A stretch of 64,000 nt of DNA from Adiantum capillus-veneris (taxonomy: Eukaryota > Streptophyta > Polypodiopsida > Polypodiales > Pteridaceae). Made by a program: the position numbers and the translations under genes. Positions 11,641-23,400 of this stretch are shown piece by piece. The DNA lies in contig CM043957.1 in the NCBI GenBank assembly GCA_014529385.2, forward strand, positions 83,621,381 through 83,685,380, read 5' to 3'. Under the pieces are notes generated by a model, which saw only the letters and a list, made by a program, of their open reading frames with translations, did no database searches and was not told the DNA's origin. Positions within the stretch are counted from its first letter, which is position 1, and every line of letters begins with the position of its first letter.

Positions 11641-11710
11641 TATTATTGTCCTCGAAGGTCAAATATGACCTATGGGACCAAATGAACATGTCACGTGGTG
11701 TGACTGGAGG

Positions 11711-12450
11711 TCATAAGTGACTCTCGATGCTCAAAATGGCTGAAATGAGCATCGCAATAGAGAGTTCACATCGTGGTTGGGAGAGGAAGGTATGTAGGGA
11801 GAGCTCATGGCTGAATATATGGGGAAAAGAGGACCTAATGTGGTCAAAAGCTGAGCACTCAAGTAGTGTGCAGTACTCACTCTCTCGCACTTGACGAGGG
11901 CGTAAAGTGCAAAGTCGATGAGACTCTTCGCCAGTGCCCCAACGTCCTGTCTCGCAGCATAGAGAATGGGAGCTAAGACGAATGGAGGCAATGGTGCGGA
12001 TTGCACTCAATGGGATGGGCTCAAGGATGTAGGGATGGGTTCGATTACTGCATTCGGAGAAGAAGAGAGATTTGTAGTTTGGGGCAATGTGTGTGGTGTA
12101 ATGGCTGAGGAGAGAACCTTCGGATTTCTCCCAAGCCATGATACATTGGCGTTGTAAGAAGGCCTCATTAACTTGGGAGTCAATCGACGCATCCTTGACC
12201 AAGTGACATGCATCCCATCTTCCAAACCATTTCTTGATGTCAAGCATCCACCCCGAACTTAGTATTTTGCTCTTGCATGTCTTTTGGATCTTTTGACTTG
12301 CTTCATATGCAATTCTAGGACGTTGATACAAAGGGCTATGTTGTGTCTTAAGCATGTACTCCACAACCCTTTGCATGCCCAAGACCTCAATGGGAAGGGA
12401 TCCAGACTCAAGAAGTAAGAGCATGTAGGGTGTTTGTGTCTTGACTTGGA
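11711..12450 (-). pseudogene. LINE (non-LTR retrotransposon) 3' end of ORF2
   Basis: An open minus-strand frame of about 245 codons resembles the segment after the RT in LINE-type polyproteins. Its parts are GWMLDIKKWFGRWDACHLV, then IRTIASIRLSSHSL, ETGRWGTGEESHRLC, and ESEYCTLLECSAFDHIR. The last is the usual E-x-E-x-x-LLEC-x-AF motif followed by an F/P-rich tail. The RT domain itself is absent. The fragment is bounded on both sides by GA microsatellites (about 11,640 and 12,461) and lies inside the CACTA element upstream of its transposase. Either a 5'-truncated LINE landed there or the CACTA captured it. The intact frame over this length suggests a recent arrival. Confidence 0.6.
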
Positions 12451-12456
12451 GAAAGT

Positions 12457-12460
<4 letters not shown>

Positions 12461-12504
<44 letters not shown>

Positions 12505-12585
12505 AATAGAGAGAGAAAGACAAATAGAGAGAGAGAGAGAGAGAGAAATAGAGAAAGAGAGAGATAGGGAAGTAGAGAGAGAGTG

Positions 12586-12618
<33 letters not shown>

Positions 12619-12705
12619 AAGAGAGAAATAGAGAGAGAGAGAGAGAGATAGGGAAATAGAGAGAGAAAGAGATATAGAGATAGAGAAAACAAGAGAGAAA
12701 TAGAG

Positions 12706-12744
<39 letters not shown>

Positions 12745-12790
12745 GATGGATAGTAGAGAGAGAGAGAGAGAGAGATAGTAGTAGATAGAG
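12461..12790. repeat. (GA)n-rich microsatellite cluster
   Basis: A series of GA tracts broken by AAATAGA and a (TA)6 stretch at about 12,589-12,600, ending near AGATAGAGAAAG. Minus-strand serine/leucine ORFs here are artefacts. Confidence 0.95.
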
Positions 12791-13157
12791 AAAGTAGTGG
12801 TGAAAGAGTTAGCTTGGATGCTGACCAATTGTGTGAAAATGACAGAAACTATCTCTCTCTCTCCCTCTAGAAGAAACTACGGAACTAAAAGAGGCAAAGG
12901 GGTTTTGCCTGCTACATGCATTGTCATGTACACCTGGGTTTTACCCGCTACAAGCATTGTCATGTACACCTGGGTGTGCACGTATGTGTCACCCATATAG
13001 GATTTGACCAATAAAGACAAGATTTTGACCCAGTGGTCCTGATCTCCGTACACCTCTCGATCGAGGTGTGCGGAGATCGGGCAAGGCTAGAGAATGTGAG
13101 GTAGTTTACATTGTGACGAGTATATATATTGAGACAACATTCATAATCATTGTAGAT

Positions 13158-13351
13158 GGCAACTTCATCAACTAACAAGGAGGAAAAGATTGCATGCTCG
13201 TGCACGCTCTGCAAGTATCAAATCCAGCACAAGCGTAGGATATGTAATGAGCATGTGCACAAGTACGGAGAGTTTGCTAGAGAAACCGTATAGAATCTAC
13301 AATACGACTCCTACGGAACGGGCATTGATTTTCGCGACATAACACCTACAT

Positions 13352-13422
<71 letters not shown>

Positions 13423-16400
13423 GATTAAGCATGAAGGTCCAACCAATCCAGAGCCAAGGATGGAAATAAAGGAGGACTTACAGACACAAGACGACGGCAT
13501 GTAGGAGATGTTGGATGCCTTCTTCCAGCCAAGCGAGGAGAACGCTAACGAAGCAGCACCAGAAGACGTGCGCCGATCTCTTGAAGACATGTTGAGAAAG
13601 TTGGCACGTCAACCAATCTATGAAGGCGCCATAATATATGTGCTTCGTACTTGTCTGTCTTTTTTGAATCTACAGTCAGTGTACGGGTGTTCAGATGCAA
13701 GCGTCACTGCTTTATTTAGGTATGTAACTTACAAAAGAGATTTTCCAATTGCAACGGTGATGTGCTTGGGGAGGTTTTAATTTAATGTGGCTTAAACATG
13801 TTGTTGCGGGAGCAACTACTCCTGGATGGCGACATTTACCTATTATTCCGAGGAAAAAAAGCATGTTTCGTTGTGGTTCCATTGCAAAGTTGATGCGGTG
13901 GCATACTACGAATAGATCCAGTGATGCAACATTTAGGGTGCCCACTGATTCAAAGGCTTGGAGGCACATTGAAGATACTTGGCCTCATCTTAAGAGTGAA
14001 CCACGCAATTTGCGTTTGAGCATGGCAATGGATGCAGTCAATCCATTTGGCTTGAGAAGCTCGTCATGGAGCACTTGGCATGTGTGCCTTGTCAATTACA
14101 ACCTCCCACCGTGGCTTGCCATCAAGAAGGGTCATTTGATATTAGGCTTGATTGTGCCTGGTAAGTTCAAGGCAAAAAACATGGATGTTTATCTCGCACC
14201 ACTAGTAGATGAGCTCCAAAAGTTATGGCATGGGATCGACATAGCAGATACGGTTTAACCAGCAGGACAACAGCATGCAAGGATCCATGGACTTCTTATG
14301 TGGACTATGCATGATTGGCTAGGATACGGTGATGCTTCTGGTAATGGTGGATGATTTACAAAATTCTCGCTATTCGCAAGCACTTTGTGTAGTACTGAAT
14401 CATGCTTTAATATATGCAGGGCTTACAACTTCGGGATACAATGCATGTCCAATTTGCAGGCCGTCTTTGGATGTGCGCTATTCTGCCTCGCTTTGAAAGA
14501 CAATTTATCAAGGCCACCATCGTTATCTTCCAGATGAACATCACTTGCGCGAAGGTCAGCTTGGTCGCGTCGAATGTCATTATATGCATGTACAAGAGTA
14601 GCGTCGCCGATGGGAGCAACATGAGGAGTAACCTGTTCCAGGAATGAAGCGTTTGTCCACTCTCCATATGTTGCCGTGCTGGGGTGATCTACTAATTAAC
14701 CATTTTTTAGATCCAATGCATATATTCAAGAATGTGGGAGAGCTCCTCTGGAAGACAATCAGAGGAATGAAAGACAATCGAGGTTCACGAGATGATTTGC
14801 AGTCAATTGGAAAGATGCTAGAGCTGTGGCCTTTCACCAATGCAGCGGGCCAAACAAAGCTTCCAAGAGCGCCATGGGTATTCCTAAAAAGCGAGGAACG
14901 ACAAGTCAAAAGGGTGATTTCAGAGTTCAGGACACCAACAGGATGCATGCGGTGTCTCAAGACAGCATTCACCCGTGATGATCAACTGTCAGCACTGAAA
15001 TCGCACGACTGGCATAAGTTCTTGCAATTTATTCTTCCAATTGTAATCAAGGGGTGTTTAACGGAGGAAGTGCGGTCCTGCATATACAAGATTTCAGAGC
15101 TAGTACGGTGGATCTCTTCCAAGGAAATACGAGAGGAATCCATTGCAGTCGCAAGGGCTAACTCCATTGAGGCAGTTTGCATGATTGAGAAGTATCTACC
15201 CACGAGCTGCCTAACTATCCAAATGCACTTGCTCGTCCACGTAGTAGATGAGGTTGTAGTGGCAGGTACAGTCCACAGCCGTTGGATGTTCTTTCTAGAG
15301 CGGTTCATGAAAACACTTAAGGATTCTATTCACCAAAAAGCGCGTCCAGGGGGGAGCATGGTAGAAGAATGGCTAGTGCAAGAGTCTTTGTCTTGAAGAT
15401 CGAATTTCTATCCGTTTTTGACCCAGAAATGCCTCGTCTATGGAGCGATGAGGAGGATTCAAGATTGGTGGGAGAGAAGCCGCAGGGGCAAGGGGTGCCG
15501 AAGAAAATGGACGACGCCATGCGAGAAAATATCATGAAGTTCTGTACACTAAATTCAGAGCCAATGCAAAATGGCTTGAAAGGTACGAAAAGAAGAGAAA
15601 GAGAGACGCAATAAGGAGCGACACAATTTTAGGCAAAGCCGAACGACTAGAGGCTTACCCTTGCCAGACCATCTCGCTCCTCTACCTGAATTCCCTACAA
15701 TGGCATGATTGGACAAGACAGTGAGAGCAACTCGACAGATCGGAGAACCCATATCTCCAGAAGAGGAAGAGCTGGCTATTGGATGTGACTGGAGGTATCA
15801 TAGATACATGGCATTGTGGCCACATGGAAAGCATTTCAGAACACAACAAATTGATAGCAGAAGAAAAAAGTTTGTTAGTGGGGTAATGGTTAGTTTCATG
15901 CAAAAGAGCAGGGCCAGTGCCAAAGACACGAACGAGAGCAGTAGCAACCTGGATTACTGTGGTTTGGTGTCAGATATCTTGAAAGTCAGCTTTAGACGGT
16001 TTGAGATGTTTTTGTTGGATGTGAAGTGGTTCATGGTGATTACCTCTGGTCGCAATGCAACGGTACGCAAAGATGGAAACAAGCTTGTGCAGATAGATTC
16101 TACAAAGGTTTGGACAGATGCGAGCGACACGTTTGCGCTCCCCAAACATTGCGAGCAAGTGGTCTTTGTATCTGACCCTCGAGAGCCACAATGGTGGTTT
16201 GTGGTTCAGGTTGCTCCAAGAAATAAACAAGTATTTGAAGGGCAAGAGCTCCTCGAGGAAAGTCAGCCAGACGACGCAGATACTATTGTGATATTAGATG
16301 AGATGGACGAAGGTATGACAGAGGAAGCTGACAAATATATGAGGGATGACGCAGACGAGGTAGATATGACACTTGTAGATGAAGATGCAATGGATGAAGA

Positions 16401-16554
16401 CAATCTACCAGAACGAGTTAGGACAGATTTATGTCTGCAGTTAAAGATAGACGATGATACGGTGCAGGATCTTATCGATGATGCCTCACTAGTCGAGACC
16501 TGTAAGTGTTTGTGTGAAGACGTTGATTTACAATTAAGCTCTTTCTTAATTTAA
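13158..16554 (+). pseudogene. TNP2-like CACTA transposase (TNPD), several pieces
   Basis: The protein order matches En/Spm TNP2 transposases. An amino-terminal Cys-rich transposase-associated segment is at 13,158-13,290 (CSCTLCKYQIQHKRR). The core at 13,785-14,258 has RLSMAMDAVNPFG and VYLAPLVDELQKLW. A Cys pair segment (SGYNACPICRP) follows a likely intron, GT near 14,341 and AG at 14,418. FLDPMHIFKNV at about 14,707 carries a conserved acidic residue. A DUF4218-like segment (SRWMFFLERFMKTLK) lies near 15,280. A DUF4216-like segment (CGLVSDILKVSFRRFEM, then WWFVVQVAPR) spans 15,958-16,220, followed by an acidic tail. In-frame stops (for example near 13,290 and 14,494) and a GA tract within the amino-terminal part mean it is probably inactive. 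It would cut and rejoin the element ends. Confidence 0.85.
13354..13419. repeat. (GA)33 inside transposase coding part
   Basis: Uninterrupted GA tract between the amino-terminal Cys-rich piece and the 13,508 ORF of the TNP2-like gene. It could be read as Arg-Glu repeats or lie in an intron. Confidence 0.95.
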
Positions 16555-16603
16555 ACAAAGGTGTTCTAACGCTTTCTTTTACTTTCTTTGTGCAGCACTT
16601 TAG

Positions 16604-17285
16604 TATGGCAGACCAGTCGCCAAATCCCGGTTCTATGAGTACGGATGCATTTATGGGCTTCATCACACGGATGATGCCCTCTCAGATGGCACAGGCGTCT
16701 CAGTATTGGTTTTCTAGCACCATCATGACGTCTTGGACTCATAAGGACCACGGCGAAATCAATTATATAGTGGAGACCATCTTGAGAGAGTATCGACCTG
16801 CTCCGGTTTCAACGGAGGTTTTGAGGAGGTGGATCACGAATGTTGCACGGGACACCGTGAAACATCATTGAGATGCAGCTCGTTGGGCTTTCAGGTAGGG
16901 CTCGCCGAATCCTACGGGCATCTCACACGAGTCGTGGCAGCAGATCAGGGAGGAGGAGGAGACAGCGGACACGAGGTTCAGACAACAGCATCTGGCCGCG
17001 GTGAGTCATAAGGAGACGAGGGGCACATCTCATCTTGGCAGCGGAGACTTCGACACCTTTCGCTATGAGTTTGTGAGTTTCCAATCCAATCCTAGCTATG
17101 GCGTTTTTTTCAAGAGCGATGAATCATGTATTCTTAATTACTTTGGTTTTTGAATAAACGCAGAATCTTGCAATGCATCGAGCCCCGATATGCCAGGAGG
17201 ACACAGATGGATATCAGAAAGGCATTTATGATGTATTGAATGATCTTGTTGCCGCCGCAGGAGAGACTGTAGACTGGGAGGCCTT
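16604..17285 (+). pseudogene. TNPA-like second ORF of the CACTA element
   Basis: Begins ATGGCAGACCAG at 16,604 just after a CAG acceptor-like site. It reads about 88 codons (MADQSPNPGSMSTDAFMGF ... STEVLRRWITNVARD) and stops at 16,871. Other frames continue with WQQIREEEETADTRFRQQ, HLGSGDFDTFRYEF and, after a possible intron ending at 17,160, a short segment to about 17,290. The HxGSxxF pattern after a charged helix recalls the plant Transposase_24 (Ptta/En/Spm) family. En/Spm elements normally encode TNPA downstream of or overlapping TNPD. TNPA binds subterminal repeats. The assignment rests on position and that weak motif. Confidence 0.45.
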
Positions 17286-17513
17286 AGAGTTTCGTTGATC
17301 AATTGAGGTGAGACGTTTGATAGAGATAAATAATATGTGTGAGTTGACTTAATTAATTAAGTATATGTGAAGTAATATCATACTAATTTTGTGACTTGTC
17401 CCTTTATGTGCAGGTTGTGACACGCGAGTCATCAGTGGGTTTTCTATATATATTTTGTGAGACACAGACACATCTCTCTGTTTCTTTCTTGTATAGACAT
17501 GCACATATAGATG

Positions 17514-17730
17514 TTGATCATGGTTTTGTTATGGTTTTGGTTATAGTTATGGTTATGGTTATGGCTGGTTTTGATCATGGTTTTGGACATGGTTATATAT
17601 TGTTTTGGACAGGTGTTGATCATGGTTATGGTAATGATGCAAGAATTTAACGAACTTTATGGTTATGGTTATGGTTAAACGTTATGGTTTTGATCATGGT
17701 TATGGCTTTGGTTATGTTATGGTTATGCAT
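17514..17730 (+). repeat. GGTTAT / GATCATGGTT short tandem repeats
   Basis: Degenerate repeats of GGTTATGGTTATGG mixed with TTTTGATCATGGTT, near the right end of the CACTA element and after its last ORF. No coding function is apparent. Confidence 0.85.
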
Positions 17731-17937
17731 AAAGTTCGTTATGAAGTTCAATTCGTTTTTACTTTCATTTCTTCCATCAAGTTGTACCTTAAATCTCATG
17801 TGAGATCCTACATGGATATCATGTAGGAGGCGTATATATGGTTTTTTTTTTTAAGTTTATATTAAAACGAAGGGAACTCTGCCAAAATTTCTACGGGAGA
17901 ACGGTTGATTTTGGTGTTGCTCGCTTTCTTGGATAGA

Positions 17938-18006
17938 GGACAGGCAGTCTGGCTGTGGCTGTGTCCATCTTTTCACTGGACACAGCCACAGGCCAGGCTG
18001 CCTGTC
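17938..18006. repeat. Strong hairpin near CACTA right end
   Basis: GGACAGGCAG...TGTGGCTGTGTCCA pairs with TGGACACAGCCACA...CTGCCTGTC around a loop of about eight bases, with stem near 30 bp and few mismatches. It lies just inside the right subterminal repeats. Confidence 0.85.
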
Positions 18007-18029
18007 GTCTGCCCAAGAAAAAAAAATTT

Positions 18030-18194
18030 GGTTATGATCGTCGATATAGGCATGGATATAGGCGTCGAAATATGCGTCGAAAACTGGCTTTATCGATGCA
18101 TATATCGACTGTTTCATAGGGACGTGCATTTCGACGCAGTTTTTGACGATCGACGTCGAAATCTGCGTTGAAGGCACCTGATTCTGTTATAGTG
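18030..18194 (+). repeat. CACTA right subterminal repeats and terminus
   Basis: Copies of CGTCGATAT, GCGTCGAAA, TTTCGACGCA and TTTTTGACGATCG precede the terminal TATAGTG. This mirrors the left end in inverted orientation. Confidence 0.75.
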
Positions 18195-18480
18195 TTTGAA
18201 TGAGTCTTTTGAGATGCAAAATGTTGGGCTTTTGCATCATTATTTGGGTAGATAGAGTTTAAGATGGTTGATGGTGGTATTGCTTTGTGTCAAACAAAGT
18301 ACATTGAGACATTGTTGCATAGATTCACTCTTGATTATAGCAAGGCTATTACTACCCCCTATGCAGATAGGTTTGAAGCTAAGTATTCATGACTTCGGAG
18401 ATCACTTTGATGTTGTTCTCTATTTTTAGGCTATTGGTTTCCTGATTTATGTATGTAATATGAGACTAGTTGTTTAGTAA
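18195..18480 (+). pseudogene. Ty1/copia reverse transcriptase/RNase H, part 2
   Basis: Continues the RT cut at 10,897: LNESFEMQNVGLLHHYLG, then (frame-shifted) MVDGGIALCQTKYIETLLHRF and LDYSKAITTPYAD. This is the copia stretch after the YADD box, and then AIGFLIYVCNMR. Stops interrupt it. From about 18,480 to 18,790 the sequence may be RNase H remnant but no motif was certain. Confidence 0.75.
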
Positions 18481-18799
18481 ACAATCTTACAAGTGATTAG
18501 ATGTATGCATAACTAGGGTTTATGAATTGAAAGGCAGTTAGTCCAACCTTTTGCTTCTTGAGTGGAATAAGTTATTGAGCATAATAAAGCATCCAAGTCA
18601 TCAGATTGTTGTTGTCTTTACTTCTATGTGGCAGGTATGTTGCTTTTGTAGCTTGGACCATGCTGTGCATTCTCTTTCCCTCTCCACTAGCTACAACAAT
18701 GATTATCGACCATGTAGGGAGCAAGCAATCTCCACGTGCCTATAATATCTATGAAGCAAAAAGTGTGTGACCATGCCAAACGTCATGGTTATGAGTCTG

Positions 18800-19283
18800 T
18801 ACAAATGAGGGGGGTTCGCTTGCATAGTTATCTCATGCTTTTGTTTTAGGAGTCGGGGATGCTGTCTCCCCAAAACAAAACATAAAAAATATGTATATAT
18901 AAATTAAACGAAAGGGAAGGAGATGACGTCAGAGACTTCAACTGCACCCAAGATCCTGGGACAAACGCTCTTGTAACTAGTTTCCCCTGGAGTACTTGAG
19001 GCTTCGCTTCCCCAACAAGCTAGGATTATCTACTCTCTTAGAGCAGAGCCCTTGAGAGTTATCTCTTGTGGATAACTATGTTCGTATGACCACCACCTTA
19101 TCAAAGTTTTGTATCGTCCTATTAGGATAGTCTCGTGATGACGAGAGAAGGCAACGTGGTGGGTGTGACCTGTACAGTAGTGGGATGACGCGGAGGTGCC
19201 GCACTGCACGCAAAGTGGGGAACAGCTGCAGAGGCCACCGAAGACGCAGTGGCTGCTTGGATCCGGGCCTCTGACAGCCAACC

Positions 19284-19316
<33 letters not shown>

Positions 19317-19397
19317 CCCCTCTCTGTCTGTCTCTCTTTCTTAGCAGCTCTTGAGCTCAAACCCCGTCGGATACATCCTGAAGGTCTTGCCCACTCC

Positions 19398-19436
<39 letters not shown>

Positions 19437-19970
19437 GCACACACACAGTCTCTCTCCCAGCAGTGGCGCAGGCGCCCACGATCCACGCCGGCATCGTGGC
19501 ATGGGACGAAAAGCTATGGAGTCATTGGAGCTCCCAGTGGATTAAATCTTGGCTAGGCTACTGGTGACGTAGATTACTACACCCGAACGCGCAGCTCGTT
19601 GTCAGGAAGTTGCCGACAACCTCGTGGTTCTAAATCTTTCTCTCTCTAGGCGGCCTATACGCACACACTCCACACACACACACACATACAAATTAAGGGG
19701 TACGTACATTGGCATAACTGAGGTTGTAAGGATGTCTCACCAATCCAAATCTCTAGACTCTCTCTCTTTTCTTAGCTCTACCATCGGGTCGGGACTTGGG
19801 AGACACGAAATCACCTGGCGGATAAACCATCTCTCTCCCCCTCTCACACACACAAGCACGCAGCTATGGAGTATCAGGTCCTGAGTTCAAGACTCGCCGA
19901 ATAGATATTTGAGGTCTCCCGGGATTGTTCCTACGATGTATGATTCCTCTCCGAACTCTCCCTCTCTCTC
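18800..19970 (+). other. Upstream region of the kinase gene, no gene recognised
   Basis: Contains a C13 run (19,282-19,294), two CT microsatellites (19,294-19,316 and 19,402-19,434) and short CA/CT-rich stretches. ORFs across these tracts have no recognisable product. It probably includes the promoter of the downstream kinase. Confidence 0.4.
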
Positions 19971-19974
19971 TCCA

Positions 19975-19981
19975 TATATAA
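19975..19981 (+). promoter_or_regulatory. Candidate TATA box of the kinase gene
   Basis: TATATAA preceded by a CT-rich tract (19,961-19,972) and 107 bases before the ATG at 20,088, leaving room for a short leader of about 75-80 bases. CT-rich tracts next to TATA boxes are common in plant promoters. Confidence 0.45.
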
Positions 19982-20087
19982 TGCAACGTCCAAAGATAAA
20001 TTTGCTAGTACAGATCATGCCCTAGCTCTCTTACCACACACTCTGCTCAAAGCTCCTAGCTCTTTGAAGCATTAATTATCCTTCGGC

Positions 20088-20444
20088 ATGCTGGGCCTTA
20101 TACTTAGAAGCTTTGAGGTGGACGCAAATCATGCTGGGCCGCCCAAAACTTCTCTAAGCGACATTGCTGATGCCAGTAGTGCTAGAAGTAGCACTAGTGG
20201 TTACTTTGGTGGTAGTGGTGGTGGTGGTGGTTGTGCTCTTTCGAGCAGTCGCAATAGTGACATTACATCTAGTGGGAGTACCACTCGCCGCAGTAGCTGC
20301 GACACCGCCGCCGCAACATCCTTCACTCACCTTGGTCCCTTAAAGATCAGCACCAGCAAGCATCAGAAAGATCAAGACCTTGCTTGGCATGCCATCAATC
20401 GCTTAAGACTTGAAGGAGAAGATATCAGCATATCAAGCTTGAAG
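20088..20444 (+). CDS. Kinase exon 1
   Basis: Encodes residues 1-119, rich in Ser, Gly and Thr, ending just before the kinase domain. The donor is AAG|GTAAAT and the intron is phase 0. The start was chosen as the only upstream in-frame ATG after the TATA box. The Ser/Gly tract is low complexity, as in many D6PK relatives. Confidence 0.8.
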
Positions 20445-23400
20445 GTAAATCAAAAATGTATTGATTCAATGTTGTGAAGGTTACAAGAGACATTTGCATG
20501 CATGTTAATTATGCTGTGGTGCGCCATAGCAACAATGTGCATTACTTGATTGTAAACCATACCAAAATCATGTGCAAGAAGAAATATTCCATTATTCTGC
20601 ACGTTACAAGCAAACTCTTATCTAGATGTCTACATCCCAACCTTTACTACCTTTGCAATCCTTTACAACGTGCCATGTCTTTTGAATAACTTCCAATGCA
20701 TTTCTAAATTTACTTTGTTTTCAAACTCGGGTTACTCTATAACAAGAAGTTTTAGACGGCTTCCCTTTTGGGAAGGAGGTCCTCTTTCCCCACTTTTTCC
20801 CATAAGCTTCTGACGTAGGGTCGGCACCGTGCACCTAGCTAGGTGCGGTTGGGGGTTGCCGGCCCCCCGAACATGGTCGGCAACCCTCTGTCCCCAACCG
20901 CACCCAACTAGGTGCACGGTGCTCGCTTGCAGAACCTCATGATGTCGTAATTCACAACGTGGAAATAATTGTGGGAAGCTATTAAAAGCTTTTTCTGTAT
21001 GTAAAACTAATACATCATGTGCATTCAAAAGATGTGGTATTATTAAGATCTCTTAATTGTGAGTTTTTCATTATTATAATTATGCATGCTTTTTTATTTA
21101 GTCGCGGTGATTTTTTTTTTCATGAATTGAAGTTCCTTAAATGATACCCCTTTGTAAAAGTGATAGGTTTTGAAATGAAAAACGTCTTTAGTTTTGTTGA
21201 ACTCATGTGATAGATGCACACATTATAGGTGGCCTCTCTGAGTTCCAAAATCACATGTCTTCTTTACAACAACTAGTTTTAGATGTTGTTTGATGTTGGA
21301 TATCTTTCACTTAGTTTGTGAGTATAAAACTTAACACTACTTGTAAGTCTATCATAATTTCCTACTTTGATTTTGCATGTCGAATGGAGGAGCAATGTAA
21401 GTGGGATTTGATTATGTTCATACATATATAAGCTACAAGCTTCGACCTCAATTCTTACAGGTGTTATGCAAGTTGGGTCAAGGAGACAGTGGAAGTGTGT
21501 ATCTCACTCGACTTACAGGCACAAGCTGTCTTTTTGCCTTAAAGGTGGTGGACAAGGAAAAACTCTTGAAGAAAAATAAGATACATAGGCTACACACAGA
21601 GAGGGAGATCTTGGAGCTTGTAAATCATCCTTTCTTGCCAACCTTGTATGCACATTTTGAAATGGGGAAGTACTCTTGCTTGCTCATGGAATATTGTCCC
21701 GGAGGTGACTTGCATGCATTGATTCATCACCAATCAAGAAATTGCCTTGGTCTGAAGATTGTGAGGTAGGTTTTTATATCCTTTTCCATCTTCTTTGTCT
21801 AAAGTGTTATTAATTACAAATTATAAGATTTACTTGTTTGTGGAATTCGTACTATAAATGATGCTAATTTTACTAGCAAATATTGGACACCCTAGCTATT
21901 TATGGCAACCATAAGACATGATTTCAAAAGCTTATGACTAAGTAAGTGTCAAGGAAGAAACAAATCTTGTGAAAAATGCCATATTACGGATACAATAGAG
22001 GAGGCATAACAAAGACACCTTATTCAAAAATTAATAATTTTGGGGAAGATTTTGTAAGTTAAGAAATTGTTGGAATTTAAAAATTGGGTTGCATTGCTCA
22101 TGAAAAGGAAAATTAGGTAATACCAAGATTGTCTTTTCTTGTATTTTTTATTGATAGTATATTTGATATTTTTACGGCTTTTAAGGGATTAGAGACAAAG
22201 TCTCAATATAGCATACCTTTTTATAAATCACAAGAGGACACATAAGCAAGATTTCAAACATATTCCAAATTTTTGTCTCTATAGTAGGTGTGGATTCATC
22301 TATTTTTTGATGATTGCCTTTCAAAATAGTTTCTTGAGACTATTCCATTGCATGATGCTGCACTCTATAACGACTATAGTTTATAAGCTCTTACAAGTAA
22401 AGACCTGATATGGAGCTATTATAGTATCTTGTAGCATTCATTTCAAGTAGAATTTACACTAGTTACCTATGTGACAACATTCTTAAGTTGGGCCATACAA
22501 ACTTGGAATTTGACATTAAGGGATGCTAGGATCTCCTTTTTCTAGATCCTACATCTTAACACTAGAATGGTAACCTAACAGGACATAAAAGAGTCCTTTC
22601 AGGGTTTTGGGAAAAAATTCCAAAACCATAGTAGATCCACTTATTTTGAAAAATCCTTTCATGAGTTTATAGTTCAATAACTACTACATATGAAAAAAAT
22701 GATAAACTTGTAATTTTTCTCATCCCTTGGTCATTACAAGCCTCCAAAGTTGATGGACCAGTGCATTTTTCTCAAAACAGCAATTTCTTACGGTTGATTG
22801 CATATAAATAAGAGTGGAGATTTTTGTAGAACATGAGATAAAATGCCTCGTTAACTTCAATGGGTTGGTGACCAAAACAGATGGTTGCTTTTACTTCACT
22901 AATTTTTTTTTGGGCAAAAAAAATAGGTACAAAAAAGTTGCATTTTTGTCATTTTGCGGACCTATCACAAAGTTTCTATAGTCATGCTCAATACAGATAC
23001 TATATACATGTTTTCTTAGTTCCCTTTGGGCCTCTGGATTCAAAAGGAGCCATGGAGCATTTCAAAAGGATAATGGATCTTTTACAATTGGAACCTTGGG
23101 GGCAATGATAAATTGCTAAATACAGCAAATATGAAAAAACTAGGTTTAGCATTATGACCTCTAGAAACCCATAGAAACTACTCAATATCTAGCCAAGTTT
23201 GTAGTCTATGATTAGATATGGTTACTACCTACAAAATACACACAATTGGCCTAAGAAACTAGCAATATTGAGAAAGTTATACTTGCTACTCTAAAATGTA
23301 TCGTATTCTTCAGCAATCAAAAAACTCAACCATCATCATATACTATGCTATATAGCACATTAGGTCCCCCAAAACTCAAGGAAGATTAGCTTTATGTTAT

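Larger units (their letters stand above)
10901..18194 (+). mobile_element. CACTA (En/Spm) DNA transposon, 7.3 kb, inserted in copia RT
   Basis: The left end reads CACTCTACGTGC and the right end, on the minus strand, CACTATAACAG. Both are followed by many copies of TTTCGACGCA-type words, like CACTA subterminal repeats. Inside are a TNP2-like transposase (13,158-16,554) and a second, TNPA-like ORF (about 16,604-17,285). The copia reverse transcriptase is cut at 10,897 and resumes at about 18,195, which independently sets the boundaries. A clean 3 bp target-site duplication is not visible (CAA left, TTT right), so the exact ends may be off by a few bases or have mutated. It also contains a LINE fragment (11,711-12,450) and long GA tracts. 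Confidence 0.85.

Noticed and set aside
11027-11689. Long ORFs of Ser-Leu or Arg-Glu repeats on both strands
   Set aside because: They are translations of GA/CT microsatellites with no unique protein sequence. The same applies to 12,259-12,828, 1,202-1,494, 13,297-13,590, 27,003-27,371 and 31,270-31,577.
13712-13969. Minus-strand ORF opposite the CACTA transposase
   Set aside because: Antisense shadow. The plus frame has the TNP2 motifs.
16472-16751. Overlapping minus-strand ORFs at the TNPA-like gene
   Set aside because: Antisense shadows without motifs; the plus frame fits the CACTA gene order.
10901-18194. Clean 3 bp target-site duplication for the CACTA element
   Set aside because: The triplets next to the ends are CAA and TTT, which do not match. 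I therefore do not claim a duplication.
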